A stretch of DNA of 64,000 nucleotides from Acinetobacter calcoaceticus (GTDB lineage Bacteria > Pseudomonadota > Gammaproteobacteria > Pseudomonadales > Moraxellaceae). The position numbers were made by a program, and so were the translations under genes. Where the stretch lies: positions 1,302,001 to 1,366,000 of the forward strand of contig NZ_LS999521.1 of NCBI RefSeq assembly GCF_900520355.1, in the 5' to 3' direction. Positions 17,208 to 27,337 of this stretch are shown here, piece by piece. Under the pieces are notes generated by a model, which was given only the letters and a program-made list of their open reading frames with translations, had not been told where the DNA came from and made no database searches. How positions within the stretch are numbered: the first letter of the stretch is position 1; every line of letters begins with the position of its first letter.

Positions 17208-19040
17208 ATGATGAGGCATTACGTATATTTAAATCAAACAAACCAACATATTTTATATATTCAAAAAATAGGTGTTTCATTAAGTCTGATTTTATTCATG
17301 TCTAAAGCAAATGCAGCTAGTTTTGATGTTGATAAAGACTGGAAGTTCGATACAAAAACGACATTAAGCCTTGGTGCCAGTTGGAGTACACAAGATCCAT
17401 CCGTTTCATTACTTTATCGGCCTGACGCTAATAAAATAGGTAAGCAAGGTTCTAGCATTGATGTGAATGGTGATGATGGGCGCATGAATTTTAGTAAATA
17501 TGATGCCATCTCACAGATCATTAGAGGCATAACTGAAGTCAAATTAAATGGAAAACAGCAGGGTGCGGTCATCAGTACTAAATACTGGTATGACCATGCC
17601 TATGAGACAGGAGAAGGAGACTTTAAACCCTTTAATGATTCAGCGTGGCCAAGGCTCGCAAAGTTCAAAGGAATTGATTTATGGAATGCCTATATATGGA
17701 AAGATTTTGAACTTAACAATGGACGAACTATAAACTTAAAACTGGGTAAACAGACTTTAAGTTGGGGGAAATCTCAGTTTTTCCAAAACGGTTTAAATTC
17801 GGTGAGTGCATTCGATTTTGCTGCAATCAACCGACCAGCTGGTGATGCAAAAGAAAGAATCATTCCAACCGGAATGTTCTCATTTGATACAAGCATTAAT
17901 AAAAATTTGAAAATAGAAGGATTCTATCAATTTAAATTTAGGCCTTCAGTTGTTGATGGCAGCGGGACTTTCTTTGAGATTTCAGACTTTGTTCCCGAAA
18001 ACGCGGGACCAGTTCTGATTGCTGGAGGGGGTGATAAGTTATCTGATACGGCAGTGCGTTTAGGTAGTTATATTCCACGTGCAGAAAGTAGAAAAGCAAA
18101 GGACAATGGCCAATATGGTATTGCTTTAAAACAGACATTACCAAGTTTAAATAATGCTGAGTTAGGTATTTACTATGCGAATTATCATAGCCGTAATGCA
18201 AACTTTGATGGAACGGCAGTAACAGCGCGGGGGCCAGAGCATTTTAATACCGCAAGTTATTTTTCTATCTATCCTGAAAATATAAAAATGTTTGGATTAA
18301 GTCTGACTGGGAAAGTTGGCACCACAACAGTTTTCAGTGAATTAGCACACAAGCCCAATCAACCTTTGCAATTAAACGGTACCGACATTGTGTATGCTCA
18401 AGTGTTATCGGATGGCACACCATTTTCCCCTCCAGGGGAAACTGTTGAATTAGGCCAATATATTCAAGGATATGTACGTTTACCTGTAACACAATTTTCG
18501 GTCGGAGCAACTGACAGCATATTTAATATTTTGGGCGCAAATTCGATGACATGGTCTACAGAGTTTGCCTTAAATCATATCGCAGATATTGGTAATCATC
18601 GAATAGGTCGGACAGGTGCATTTGGCCGTAGTGAGCTTTCAACAGGTGCTTATAATCCCGAAACAGGCGACTTTAAATGTACGCCGTATGGTACAGCTCA
18701 TCTTACAAATGCAGAAATTGACAACTTAAATGAACGTTTTTGTAATAAAAATGGATTTTTTAATGAATGGTCATTTGGTTACCGATTACGTGGCGCATTA
18801 AGCTATCAAGATATTTTACCTTCTACAGTTATTACTCCAAGTCTTAGTTTTAGACATGACGTTCATGGATATAGCCAAAACTTTCAAGAAGGTCAAATGA
18901 GTGTAAGTGCCGCGTTATCTATGACTTACCAACAAAAATATACAACAGAGATTGCCTATAATAACTTTTTTGGTTCTAATGAATTTAGCACCATAGATGA
19001 TCGAGATTTTATATCTTTAACATTTAGAGCTAATTTTTAG
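17208..19040 (+). CDS. DUF1302 family outer-membrane protein
   Basis: A 610-residue protein with an N-terminal export signal (hydrophobic IGVSLSLILFMSKANA, cleavage near ANA at about residue 36), many alternating beta-strand segments and a terminal phenylalanine (LTFRANF), as in beta-barrel outer-membrane proteins. DUF1302 members occur in clusters for uptake or catabolism of hydrophobic compounds, usually next to a DUF1329 gene; no DUF1329 gene is here. A good ribosome-binding site (AGGGAGA) precedes ATGATG. It may be the outer-membrane channel for the substrate of the neighbouring catabolic genes. Confidence 0.82.
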   Translation: MMRHYVYLNQTNQHILYIQKIGVSLSLILFMSKANAASFDVDKDWKFDTKTTLSLGASWSTQDPSVSLLYRPDANKIGKQGSSIDVNGDDGRMNFSKYDAISQIIRGITEVKLNGKQQGAVISTKYWYDHAYETGEGDFKPFNDSAWPRLAKFKGIDLWNAYIWKDFELNNGRTINLKLGKQTLSWGKSQFFQNGLNSVSAFDFAAINRPAGDAKERIIPTGMFSFDTSINKNLKIEGFYQFKFRPSVVDGSGTFFEISDFVPENAGPVLIAGGGDKLSDTAVRLGSYIPRAESRKAKDNGQYGIALKQTLPSLNNAELGIYYANYHSRNANFDGTAVTARGPEHFNTASYFSIYPENIKMFGLSLTGKVGTTTVFSELAHKPNQPLQLNGTDIVYAQVLSDGTPFSPPGETVELGQYIQGYVRLPVTQFSVGATDSIFNILGANSMTWSTEFALNHIADIGNHRIGRTGAFGRSELSTGAYNPETGDFKCTPYGTAHLTNAEIDNLNERFCNKNGFFNEWSFGYRLRGALSYQDILPSTVITPSLSFRHDVHGYSQNFQEGQMSVSAALSMTYQQKYTTEIAYNNFFGSNEFSTIDDRDFISLTFRANF

Positions 19041-19108
19041 TTTAATTGTTTTCTTAAAAATTATAGAAAGCCCCTTTATAAATGAGATTTTAGAATGGAG
19101 AATAACTT

Positions 19109-19519
19109 TTGAAATTTAGATCAAAAATTGATTGGTGGCTTTTATTAATATTTATTGTTACTACTGCCATCATTGTTATGAAAATTTATGAAGCAAATCA
19201 TAATTATTCTTTAGCTTCAAATTTTCCGCATCTCATTATTTATAGTTTAATTATTTTTGTCATTTGGCTTCCAATTTTTAACACTTATTACGTAGTAGAA
19301 AACGACACCTTAATTATTAAGAGCTTGGTATTCCGATGGAAAATTAATATTAATGATATTACTCAAATAGAACCTACTCATAATCCACTTTCATCTCCAG
19401 CGCTCTCATTAGATCGACTCAAAATTTATTATATGAAAAATGGAGAAGTCGCATCAGTGATGATTTCTCCGAAAGATAAAGAAGGTTTTTTTCAAGCGAT
19501 AAACAAAAGACCCAATTAA
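19109..19519 (+). CDS. Small membrane protein with PH-like domain
   Basis: A 136-residue protein starting at TTG with ATGGAG 8 bp upstream. Two hydrophobic helices (about 9-25 and 43-60) are followed by a short beta-rich domain (YYVVENDTLIIKSLVFRWKI) of bacterial PH type. Function unknown. Its AT-rich composition differs from the flanking DUF1302 and PQQ-type genes. Confidence 0.65.
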   Translation: MKFRSKIDWWLLLIFIVTTAIIVMKIYEANHNYSLASNFPHLIIYSLIIFVIWLPIFNTYYVVENDTLIIKSLVFRWKININDITQIEPTHNPLSSPALSLDRLKIYYMKNGEVASVMISPKDKEGFFQAINKRPN

Positions 19520-19589
19520 AGTTTCTTGTTTAATTACCTATATCAATTACGCTATTTCCATGACGACAAAAAATAAATGGAGATAACCC

Positions 19590-20963
19590 ATGCCTACACG
19601 TTTTTTACTGCCAATTTTTGGCACTACGGTTTTAATTATATTAGCTGGATGTGCTTCATCCTCTCAATATTCTATTAACGAGAGCTATGGGCCTGAACCA
19701 AAATTGCCTGAGCCTAAATCAAGTTTATTTCCAACCGTGAATATAGCACCAGCAGAAGGCTGGCCGAGTGGTGTTATGCCAACGCCTGCAGAAGGTCTGA
19801 AGGTAAAAGCATTTGTACAAGGGCTTGAACACCCGCGTTGGCTTTATGTGTTACCAAATGGTGATATATTGGTGGCTGAAACAGATGCTCCGTCTAAACC
19901 AGAAGATGGTAAAGGGATTAAGGGTAAAATTATGACTTTCGTGATGAGACGTGCAGGATCATCTCATCCGAGTGCTAACCGTATTAGTTTACTTCGTGAC
20001 ACCAATGGAGACGGAGTAGCTGATCAAAAAACCGTATTTCTCAAAGATTTGAATTCCCCATTTGGTATGGCACTGGTAGGTAATAACCTGTATGTCGCCA
20101 ATACCGATTCACTTATGCGTTTTCCTTATCAAGAGGGCGAAACTCAAATTACAGCAAGTGGAACTAAAGTATTGGACTTACCGGGCGGTCCTTTAAATCA
20201 CCACTGGACCAAAAATGTGATCGCTAACCCAGCAGGTACAAAGCTTTATATTACCGTCGGTTCTAACAGTAATGTTGCTGAAAATGGTATGGAAAAAGAA
20301 AAAGGTCGAGCACAAATTATGGAGTTTGATATTGCAAGTGGTCAGTCACGTCCATTTGCAACGGGACTGCGTAATCCAAATGGTATGGCTTGGCAACCTC
20401 AAAGCGGAAAACTCTGGACGGTTGTTAATGAGCGTGATGAAATTGGCAGTGATTTAGTCCCTGACTATATGACGTCAGTTCAAGATGGTGCTTTTTATGG
20501 CTGGCCTTATAGCTACTATGGTCAACATGTAGATATACGAGTAAAACCACAAAATCCTGAAATGGTTGCGCGTGCAATTAAACCTGATTATGCACTAGGT
20601 AACCATACTGCTTCTTTAGGCCTTACATTTTACGCAGCCGAACTCATGCCACAATTTCGTGGTGGTGCATTGATTGGTCAGCATGGTTCATGGAACCGTA
20701 AACCGCATAGTGGTTATAAGGTAGTGTATGTGCCATTTAGAAGTGGTCAACCATCTGGGCCGCCTCAAGATATTTTGACTGGATTCCTCAGTGATAAAGG
20801 TAAAGCTTATGGGCGTCCTGTAGGTGTAGCAATAGATTTTTCTGGGGCAGTGTTAGTCGCAGATGATGTGGGCAATACTATTTGGCGAGTTTCGCCAGTT
20901 GCAGAGACGACTTATGAGAGTCCAACCAAACAGCCAGTTAACAGCTCATTAGCTCAACCTTAA
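19590..20963 (+). CDS. PQQ-dependent sugar (sorbosone-type) dehydrogenase, lipoprotein
   Basis: A 457-residue beta-propeller enzyme of the soluble aldose/L-sorbosone dehydrogenase family. The lipobox is ILAGC (cysteine at about residue 21), so it is probably tethered in the periplasm. Family landmarks are [27 protein letters not shown]-like and [10 protein letters not shown] segments, [14 protein letters not shown] and [19 protein letters not shown]. It would oxidise an aldose or another aldehyde or alcohol using pyrroloquinoline quinone; cofactor and substrate are inferred from family. An inverted TGTCGTCA-like core stands about 22 bp before its start. Confidence 0.87.
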   Translation: MPTRFLLPIFGTTVLIILAGCASSSQYSINESYGPEPKLPEPKSSLFPTVNIAPAEGWPSGVMPTPAEGLKVKAFVQGLEHPRWLYVLPNGDILVAETDAPSKPEDGKGIKGKIMTFVMRRAGSSHPSANRISLLRDTNGDGVADQKTVFLKDLNSPFGMALVGNNLYVANTDSLMRFPYQEGETQITASGTKVLDLPGGPLNHHWTKNVIANPAGTKLYITVGSNSNVAENGMEKEKGRAQIMEFDIASGQSRPFATGLRNPNGMAWQPQSGKLWTVVNERDEIGSDLVPDYMTSVQDGAFYGWPYSYYGQHVDIRVKPQNPEMVARAIKPDYALGNHTASLGLTFYAAELMPQFRGGALIGQHGSWNRKPHSGYKVVYVPFRSGQPSGPPQDILTGFLSDKGKAYGRPVGVAIDFSGAVLVADDVGNTIWRVSPVAETTYESPTKQPVNSSLAQP

Positions 20964-20994
20964 ACTGAAGATTGATTAAAGATAGGTTTATTTT

Positions 20995-21450
20995 ATGGAA
21001 ATATTACGGTTATCTGACCATCCTAAATATAAAGAAATGGCTGCACATTGGTTTTCCGGAAAGTGGCAAGTACCTGTAGAAGCCTATCTTGACAGTATTC
21101 AGATTTCCATTGATCAAAAGCATATTGTTCCACAGTGGTATGCCGTTTTAGACGAAAATAATCGTTTAATTGCTGGTGCAGGAGTTATTGATAATGACTT
21201 CCATGAGCGCAAAGATTTAACACCAAATTTATGTGCTTTATTTGTAGAAGAAAATTATCGAAATCAAAATATTGCAAAGAAAGTTTTAGATTTTATACGT
21301 CAGGACTTAAGTAATCACGGCATCAAAACACTTTACTTAATAACAGACCATACTGAATTTTATGAAAAATGTGGCTGGCAATTTCTAACTATGGTGAAAG
21401 ATGACGAGGGTGAGATGGTCCGTATGTATGTAGCAGAAACTTTCCAATAG
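20995..21450 (+). CDS. GNAT-family N-acetyltransferase
   Basis: A 151-residue acetyltransferase. The central block DLTPNLCALFVEENYRNQNIAKK (about 75-97) contains the acetyl-CoA loop in a modified R-x-x-x-I-A form, and the C-terminus has FYEKCGWQFL. It begins 31 bp after the PQQ-type gene. Substrate unknown. Confidence 0.8.
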   Translation: MEILRLSDHPKYKEMAAHWFSGKWQVPVEAYLDSIQISIDQKHIVPQWYAVLDENNRLIAGAGVIDNDFHERKDLTPNLCALFVEENYRNQNIAKKVLDFIRQDLSNHGIKTLYLITDHTEFYEKCGWQFLTMVKDDEGEMVRMYVAETFQ

Positions 21451-21762
21451 AATTTCAATACCATCTAAAAGAGAAGTTTTCATATGGAAGGCTTCTCTAT
21501 ATTAAAAAATGCTTTTATTGCTTAATGTTTGAAATGCAGAGAGAGAAATATTATTTGACTTTAATAAGTTGATTTTTAAGAGGAACTATAAAAAATAATT
21601 AAATTTTTAAATATTTGAGGTTTTATAAAAACTATTTATAGCTATTTAAAATTTCATTTTCAGATTTATTGAGTTGATCTGATAAATTAAAGTTCTTTCC
21701 AATTTATTATTAAATTTTGATAGCATTCGCGGTATACACAATAAGAACTGTTGATACGAATT
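21451..21762. other. Intergenic, AT-rich
   Basis: No gene seen. An imperfect hairpin with 7-bp arms (AGAGAAG, 21470-21476, and CTTCTCT, 21492-21498) lies 19 bp after the GNAT stop but has no T-run. The rest is AT-rich and presumably holds the promoter of the sterol-desaturase-like gene. Confidence 0.5.
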
Positions 21763-22914
21763 ATGACCGATCAATTAAGAGCAAAATTTGAAAATTTAGA
21801 ACTTAACGCAGGTTTAGGGAAAATCAGCGCCTTTATTTCAATGTCACTCAGCTTACTTTGTTTATTTGGTGCTTTATGTTTTTTATTTCCCAGTGTATTA
21901 ACCACCCCAGAACTTCGTCCTCTTTACGCAAAGCACTATAATCTTTTCTATTATGGCCTGATCACTGGCATTGTGATTAGTGCAGGTTTTGGTGCATTCA
22001 GTGCAATTGTTCGTCAAAACCGATATGGGTTCTACGGGCTATGTTTTTCACTTCTGGCAGCAGTTTTGGGTTGCGGCGTAATTGAAGCACCCGTTTTACC
22101 AAGTGTACCGTTTTATGCAGGCATCGATTATTTTGTACTAACCCTATTCATTCTAGCGTTTGTTTTTATTCCGCTTGAAGGTTTTTTTGCTAAAAATCCT
22201 GAACAAAAAATATTAAGGGTGGGCTGGGTGACCGATATGAAATATTTCATGGTCAGCCATGTTGGGATTCAATTATTTAGCTTTTTAACGGTTATGCCAA
22301 TTCAATATTGGATTACGCACCTGCCTGATAACCCGATTGTACCTTATGTACAAGCTCAACCGATTTGGCTTCAATTTATTGAGTTACTTATTGTGGTCGA
22401 TTTTACGGTGTATTGGTTGCACCGTGCTATGCATGAAGTTAATTTCTTATGGCGCTTTCATGCGATTCATCATTCGACTGAATATATGGATTGGTTAGCA
22501 TCTTCTCGTTTGCATGTCATAGAAGTACTGATGACTCGCTTTATTGCGACTTTACCGATTTTCCTGTTGGGTTTTCATACTTCAGCTGTTTTTGCTTATT
22601 TAGTTTTTATTTCATTTCACGCTATTTTTATTCATTCCAATGTACGTTTTCGTTTTCCATATTTGCGCTGGATTATTGCAACACCAGAATTCCACCATTG
22701 GCATCACTCTTCAGAAAAACCTGCGATTGATAAAAATTACGCTGCTTTTATTCCACTTTATGATGTTGTTTTCAAAACAGCCTATATGCCTAAACATTTG
22801 GCAAGTGTATATGGAACGGTTGGTTATAAAATCCCAAATAGTTTTGTAAAACAGTTTACTTGGCCCTTTAAAAAGTATGTAAAGCGGTTTTTAAAACCTT
22901 GGCGTGATCAGTAA
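21763..22914 (+). CDS. Sterol desaturase/fatty acid hydroxylase superfamily protein
   Basis: A 383-residue di-iron membrane enzyme with several hydrophobic helices before the catalytic part. The histidine clusters are visible: HRAMHE, HAIHH (in FHAIHHSTEYMDWL), HAIFIH and HHWHH. These coordinate two irons used to hydroxylate or desaturate a lipid. The ATG at 21763 is preferred to an in-frame TTG 12 bp upstream. Bacterial members act on varied substrates, including carotenoids, ether lipids and hydroxylated fatty acids, so the name does not mean sterols. Its terminator is shared with the convergent MFS gene. Confidence 0.87.
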   Translation: MTDQLRAKFENLELNAGLGKISAFISMSLSLLCLFGALCFLFPSVLTTPELRPLYAKHYNLFYYGLITGIVISAGFGAFSAIVRQNRYGFYGLCFSLLAAVLGCGVIEAPVLPSVPFYAGIDYFVLTLFILAFVFIPLEGFFAKNPEQKILRVGWVTDMKYFMVSHVGIQLFSFLTVMPIQYWITHLPDNPIVPYVQAQPIWLQFIELLIVVDFTVYWLHRAMHEVNFLWRFHAIHHSTEYMDWLASSRLHVIEVLMTRFIATLPIFLLGFHTSAVFAYLVFISFHAIFIHSNVRFRFPYLRWIIATPEFHHWHHSSEKPAIDKNYAAFIPLYDVVFKTAYMPKHLASVYGTVGYKIPNSFVKQFTWPFKKYVKRFLKPWRDQ

Positions 22915-22916
22915 AT

Positions 22917-22951
22917 TCCTAAAGTCAGCTTCATTTGAGGCTGACTTTTTA
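22917..22951. terminator. Bidirectional terminator
   Basis: AAAGTCAGC (22921-22929) pairs with GCTGACTTT (22940-22948), with T-runs on both sides. It separates the sterol-desaturase-like gene and the convergent MFS gene. Confidence 0.8.
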
Positions 22952-22959
22952 ACACATCA

Positions 22960-24162
22960 TTATTTGCTTTTTATATTTTTAAAAATCATTACGAGGGCAA
23001 TCAGAGCAAGGCTAATAATTAAACTCATATAAATATTAGCACTGTTCATAAGTCCGATTTTACCCACAAAGTAGCCTGCAAGAATTGCCGGAATACTAAA
23101 AGCCAAATAGCTTTCAACAAAAAATGCAGCCATCAGACCAGCACGTTCTTCTGGTAACGCTAGAGGCATTACTGTGCGAATAGCACCCATAAAAGCGGTA
23201 CCAAAACCCACTCCAGTAATAATAGAACCTAAAAATAAAACTACTGCGTTTGTAAAATTAATCGCTAAAAATAAAACGGTTGCCCCAATAATGATGGATA
23301 AGGTACCCGTCAGCAAAATACGAAAATTTGTAGATTTTCTAAGTGTCAAAATGCCTGCTGCACCTGAGAGTGCAAGCGCCATAAACATAATCCCGTTTAA
23401 CCATGGAGAAGAGGTTTGAAAAATTTTTGCCAGCAAAGAGGGCATAAGTGATAAGAAAAAACCACTGACCATCCAAAGTGCAATGTTAATCGGACTAATA
23501 CTTAATAAAGCACTTCTCGCTTGGTGAGGAATAGCCATGTTGGGTTTTAAAGAAGCAAGTGCGCCCGATCTTTTTTGTGCAGTTTCAGGGTTAAAAAAAC
23601 TTAAAATGAGCTGAAATATAAAGAGGACACATAAAAGCTCAAAAACGAGCTGCAAAGGTTGAGCTGAGAATTGCAAAATAATACAAGTGATAAAGATACC
23701 AGCTGCCATACCGACCATTGGAGCAATACTATTAATCAGAGACCCTTGATGCTTACTGAAATCTAAAATGGCGGCGCCTATAGCAGAAACGGCAAGTCCG
23801 GTCGCGATACCTTGCAGACCACGAGCAATAAATAGCATAGAAACATCTGAGGCAAACAGGAAAAAGCTCATTGAAACAATTTGCAGAAAAATCGCCGAAA
23901 GAATGACAGGCCGACGTCCAATATAATCAGATAAAGAACCAATAATGAGTAAAGAGGCAAGTAAGGTAAATGCGTAGGTTGCAAAAATTAAGGTTAATGT
24001 GACAGGCGAGAATTGCCAAGCTTGCTGATACAAGCGATATAGAGGAGTGGGAGAGCTGGATGCGGCCATAAAGGTCATGAGTGTGACGGTGTTTAAGGTC
24101 AACGCAATTTTTGAATCTAGTCGAAAAACAGATCTAGACACTTTCGAACTTGAATTGTTCAT
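22960..24162 (-). CDS. MFS drug-efflux-type transporter
   Basis: A 400-residue protein with twelve predicted helices. The N-terminal half has the drug:proton antiporter motifs LSDYIGRRPVI (loop 2-3) and SSPTPLYRLYQ before helix 2. It is divergent from a TetR-family gene across 135 bp, the usual arrangement of an efflux pump and its repressor. The exported compound is unknown. Confidence 0.86.
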   Translation of the reverse strand: MNNSSSKVSRSVFRLDSKIALTLNTVTLMTFMAASSSPTPLYRLYQQAWQFSPVTLTLIFATYAFTLLASLLIIGSLSDYIGRRPVILSAIFLQIVSMSFFLFASDVSMLFIARGLQGIATGLAVSAIGAAILDFSKHQGSLINSIAPMVGMAAGIFITCIILQFSAQPLQLVFELLCVLFIFQLILSFFNPETAQKRSGALASLKPNMAIPHQARSALLSISPINIALWMVSGFFLSLMPSLLAKIFQTSSPWLNGIMFMALALSGAAGILTLRKSTNFRILLTGTLSIIIGATVLFLAINFTNAVVLFLGSIITGVGFGTAFMGAIRTVMPLALPEERAGLMAAFFVESYLAFSIPAILAGYFVGKIGLMNSANIYMSLIISLALIALVMIFKNIKSK

Positions 24163-24297
24163 ATAAGATGAATAACATAAAAGCGAATATTTAGCTTTTA
24201 TACATTATTTTTACACTAAAGCAAATCCTTAGCTTTAGTGTATTTTGTATATACAAATAATATTTTAATTATTTTTTTATTGAAGTAGAGCTGATTA

Positions 24298-24870
24298 ATG
24301 GCAAAAGTTGTTACTGGGTTACGACCAGGTGGCCGTAGTGAAAGAATTCAAACTGCGGTACACCAAGCAGTCAAAGAGCTTCAAAAAACATTGGAGCAAA
24401 GCCAAATCACCATACCCATGATCGCTCATGAGGCAGGAGTAACACCTTCAACAATTTATCGCCGTTGGGGAGACATTAATCAGTTATTTTCAGATGTTGC
24501 TCTAAATGAACTCAAACCTGATATGGAGCCAAAAGATTTAGGTTCATTTCAACTTGATGTTACCGCATGGGTCGAACAGTATTTTGAAGAGTATTCTTCT
24601 GAAGTAGGACAGGTCTTACTACGTGATGTGTTATATGCAGCTGAATCTTCGAATGCCCGACAATGCGAAACCTTAATTATTCAACAACTCGATATTATTC
24701 AAGCTCGAGCAAGATTACGTCATGAACCAACCATTTCGAATCAAGAAATTATTGAAGCAGTCATTGCCCCTATGCTATTTCGAATCTTATTCACTGATCG
24801 TGCATTAGGCTTAGATTATGTCCATATTTTATTAGAGCGTTTATTTAAGAACTATCCCAATTTTAATTAA
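24298..24870 (+). CDS. TetR/AcrR-family transcriptional regulator
   Basis: A 190-residue regulator with an N-terminal helix-turn-helix (ITIPMIAHEAGVTPSTIYRRWGD, about 38-60) and an all-helical ligand domain with the TetR_C-type LLRDVLYAAES. It is divergent from the MFS pump gene, which it probably represses; the 135-bp gap between them is AT-rich and should hold the operator. Confidence 0.88.
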   Translation: MAKVVTGLRPGGRSERIQTAVHQAVKELQKTLEQSQITIPMIAHEAGVTPSTIYRRWGDINQLFSDVALNELKPDMEPKDLGSFQLDVTAWVEQYFEEYSSEVGQVLLRDVLYAAESSNARQCETLIIQQLDIIQARARLRHEPTISNQEIIEAVIAPMLFRILFTDRALGLDYVHILLERLFKNYPNFN

Positions 24871-25314
24871 TTTATAGCAACCTACTAGTCTAAATATTTA
24901 ATAAGAAATAGTCGTTTTTCTTATAAAAAACTATATATCAATTTTTCTTATTATTTTTAAAATAAATTTTCATAATTTATAATTCATATGTTTTATATAA
25001 AATCATTTATTTAATAAATGGTTGGCTTGAGGTAGATAAACAAGTACTCATGGCGGGTTTTATCACTTTTTATGGTATGAAATTTTAATATAAATAATGA
25101 CTTATTTAAAAAATTAACTATTTTTTCGATATTTAAAACTTAAAAATAAAAAGTATTCTATACAATTTAACGCATGATTTTTGAATTTGACATTTTTTAA
25201 ATTTATAACACAGGGTGTTTTTTATTCTTTACAATGGCTTTTCCTTGTTAAAGCAGCTTGTGGTGCTTGCTTTATATTTTATTTTTTTATCCCCATCGAA
25301 AAGGTATTTAGATA
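24871..25314. other. Intergenic region upstream of dctA, AT-rich
   Basis: No coding potential seen on either strand; long A/T runs. It should hold the dctA promoter and probably an activator or catabolite-control site, but I cannot point to a specific one. Confidence 0.5.
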
Positions 25315-26613
25315 ATGGATTTCAATACCCTTGACCAAGAAACGGTACAGAAAAAACAGAAATTTCACCAAATTTTGTATGTACAGGTCATTTTTGCAAT
25401 TATTTTGGGCATTTTAATTGGTCATTTTTACCCAGAACTTGGCGAGAGTTTAAAACCACTTGGTGATGCATTCATCAAGATTGTTAAGATGATTATTGCT
25501 CCCGTCATCTTTCTAACTGTTGTTACCGGTATTGCCAGTATGACAAACATGAGCCGAGTTGGCCGTGTGACTGGTAAGGCTATGCTCTATTTTCTGACCT
25601 TCTCAAGCTTGGCTCTTGTAGTTGGTATGATCGTGGCAAATATTATCCAACCAGGTAAAGGCCTTAACATTGATCCAGCTACCTTAGTCAACGACAAAGT
25701 AAATACTTATGTTGAAAAGGCGCATGCAACAAATATTACCGATTTCTTCATGAATATTATCCCGCAAACATTGGTCAGTCCTTTGGCTGGTGGCGAGATT
25801 TTGCAGGTGTTATTTGTAGCGGTACTATTTGGTATTTCGTTGGCTGCTTTGGGTGACCGAGCACGTCCAATTACCGATTTCTTAAATAACTTAACAGCTC
25901 CAGTTTTCTACTTAGTTGGTATGTTAATGAAGCTTGCTCCAATCGGTGCTTTTGGTGCAATGGCTTTCACGATCGGCGCATATGGAATTGAATCAATTGG
26001 TAATCTATTACTGTTAATCATGACGTTCTACATTACTGCTGTGTTATTTATTCTAGTAATTTTAGGTGCAGTAGCTCGTTATAACGGCTTTTCAATTATT
26101 CATTTAATTCGTTATATCAAAGATGAACTTTGGTTGGTTTTGGGAACAAGTTCTTCTGAAGCAGCTTTGCCATCTTTAATGGACAAAATGCAAAAAGCAG
26201 GTTGTGAAAAATCAGTTGTAGGTTTAGTCATTCCAACAGGTTATTCATTTAACCTTGATGGTACAAATATCTATATGACTATGGCGGCTCTATTTATTGC
26301 GCAAGCTTGTAATGTAGATTTATCAATTAGTGAACAAGTTGCGTTACTTTTAGTCGCAATGGTAAGTTCTAAAGGTGCAGCAGGGGTGACTGGTGCAGGT
26401 TTTATTACTCTAGCTGCAACTTTATCGGTTGTACCAGCTGTTCCTGTCGCAGGTATGGCTTTAATTCTTGGTATTGACCGCTTTATGTCTGAGTGCCGTG
26501 CTTTAACAAATTTAGTGGGTAATGCATGTGCAACAATTGTTGTGGCACGTTGGGATAAGGCTTTAGATAAAGATCTTCTTGATAAAGCATTAAAGAACCC
26601 TAAAGCAGATTAA
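25315..26613 (+). CDS. dctA: C4-dicarboxylate:cation symporter DctA
   Basis: A 432-residue secondary transporter of the DAACS family importing succinate, fumarate and malate with protons or sodium. Characteristic blocks are [16 protein letters not shown] (re-entrant loop 1), [23 protein letters not shown] (helix 7) and [25 protein letters not shown] (helix 8), matching DctA rather than the glutamate carriers GltP/GltS. A long AT-rich leader precedes it and a strong terminator follows, so it is a single-gene unit. Confidence 0.87.
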   Translation: MDFNTLDQETVQKKQKFHQILYVQVIFAIILGILIGHFYPELGESLKPLGDAFIKIVKMIIAPVIFLTVVTGIASMTNMSRVGRVTGKAMLYFLTFSSLALVVGMIVANIIQPGKGLNIDPATLVNDKVNTYVEKAHATNITDFFMNIIPQTLVSPLAGGEILQVLFVAVLFGISLAALGDRARPITDFLNNLTAPVFYLVGMLMKLAPIGAFGAMAFTIGAYGIESIGNLLLLIMTFYITAVLFILVILGAVARYNGFSIIHLIRYIKDELWLVLGTSSSEAALPSLMDKMQKAGCEKSVVGLVIPTGYSFNLDGTNIYMTMAALFIAQACNVDLSISEQVALLLVAMVSSKGAAGVTGAGFITLAATLSVVPAVPVAGMALILGIDRFMSECRALTNLVGNACATIVVARWDKALDKDLLDKALKNPKAD

Positions 26614-26620
26614 CCTCATA

Positions 26621-26675
26621 AAAAAATCTGTAGCTAAGGGCAATTTGGGAGGGTAGCCCTGCTACAGATTTTTTT
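26621..26675 (+). terminator. dctA terminator
   Basis: AAAATCTGTAGC pairs with GCTACAGATTTT across a loop that contains a smaller AGGG/CCCT pair; a T-run follows. It begins 8 bp after the dctA stop. Confidence 0.85.
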
Positions 26676-26777
26676 AATAACTAAAAAATATATTTTAATT
26701 AAGCCATTCTAAAGTTCTACAACATTACTTATCTTTTAAGAAAGACAATATTGTAATTAAAATCAAGTCGTGAAAAA

Positions 26778-26981
26778 TTATGCTTTTAAGTGATCCTCAA
26801 ACTCTTCACCTAATTGCATCGCTAATGAATTACCTGCTAACTCACAGGTTACTAAACCATATTCTTTTTTAAAACTAAAAGTAAAACCTTTCCCGTCAGC
26901 AAGATTTTTAACTGAATACCCTAACTTTTCTAACCAAATGCGAAACGCAATCAAATTTTTAGCTTTAACAACCTTTTTCAC
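26778..26981 (-). CDS. Small hypothetical protein
   Basis: A 67-residue soluble protein with a basic N-terminus (KKVVKAKNLIAFRIWLEKLGYSV) and an acidic C-terminus (GEEFEDHLKA). No known domain recognised. A purine-rich site precedes the ATG and it does not overlap another gene. Probably real but unverified. Confidence 0.55.
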   Translation of the reverse strand: MKKVVKAKNLIAFRIWLEKLGYSVKNLADGKGFTFSFKKEYGLVTCELAGNSLAMQLGEEFEDHLKA

Positions 26982-27337
26982 GTGAGAACTCCTTCTATCC
27001 GTGGCATTACATCTTATTTATTAATAGGGTTTTAATTAGATTTTTTAAAGGGGTAAAACTTTTTTTTATTTTGCAACTTGTAAAAAAAGTAAGATAAAGA
27101 AATAAAAGATTCCATTTTTACAAAATTATGAGTGAGTTATATGATTAAAAAATAATAACTTTTTATTTAAAGAGCTGTTTATGCGATTGTTTTTAAAAAT
27201 TATAAATTCAACGTTGTTTTTAGAATAATGAGCAAATAAAAAACAGAGTAAATGTAAAAAATAATTACAAGCAGCAGGTAATAAGCAAAAAGATACAGTT
27301 CTTAAAATGAAACTGTATCTTCTTTGAAAGCTTAATT
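26982..27337. other. Intergenic, very AT-rich
   Basis: Between the small protein's start and the gloB stop. Apart from the gloB terminator at 27286-27320 I see nothing but A/T-rich sequence with no usable reading frame. Confidence 0.5.
27286..27320 (-). terminator. gloB terminator
   Basis: On the minus strand AGATACAGTT pairs with AACTGTATCT (10 bp, 10-nt loop) and is followed by a run of five T. It lies 18 bp after the gloB stop. Confidence 0.85.

Noticed and set aside
21470..21498. Hairpin after the GNAT gene as a terminator.
   Set aside because: Arms are only 7 bp with a long loop and no T-run follows.
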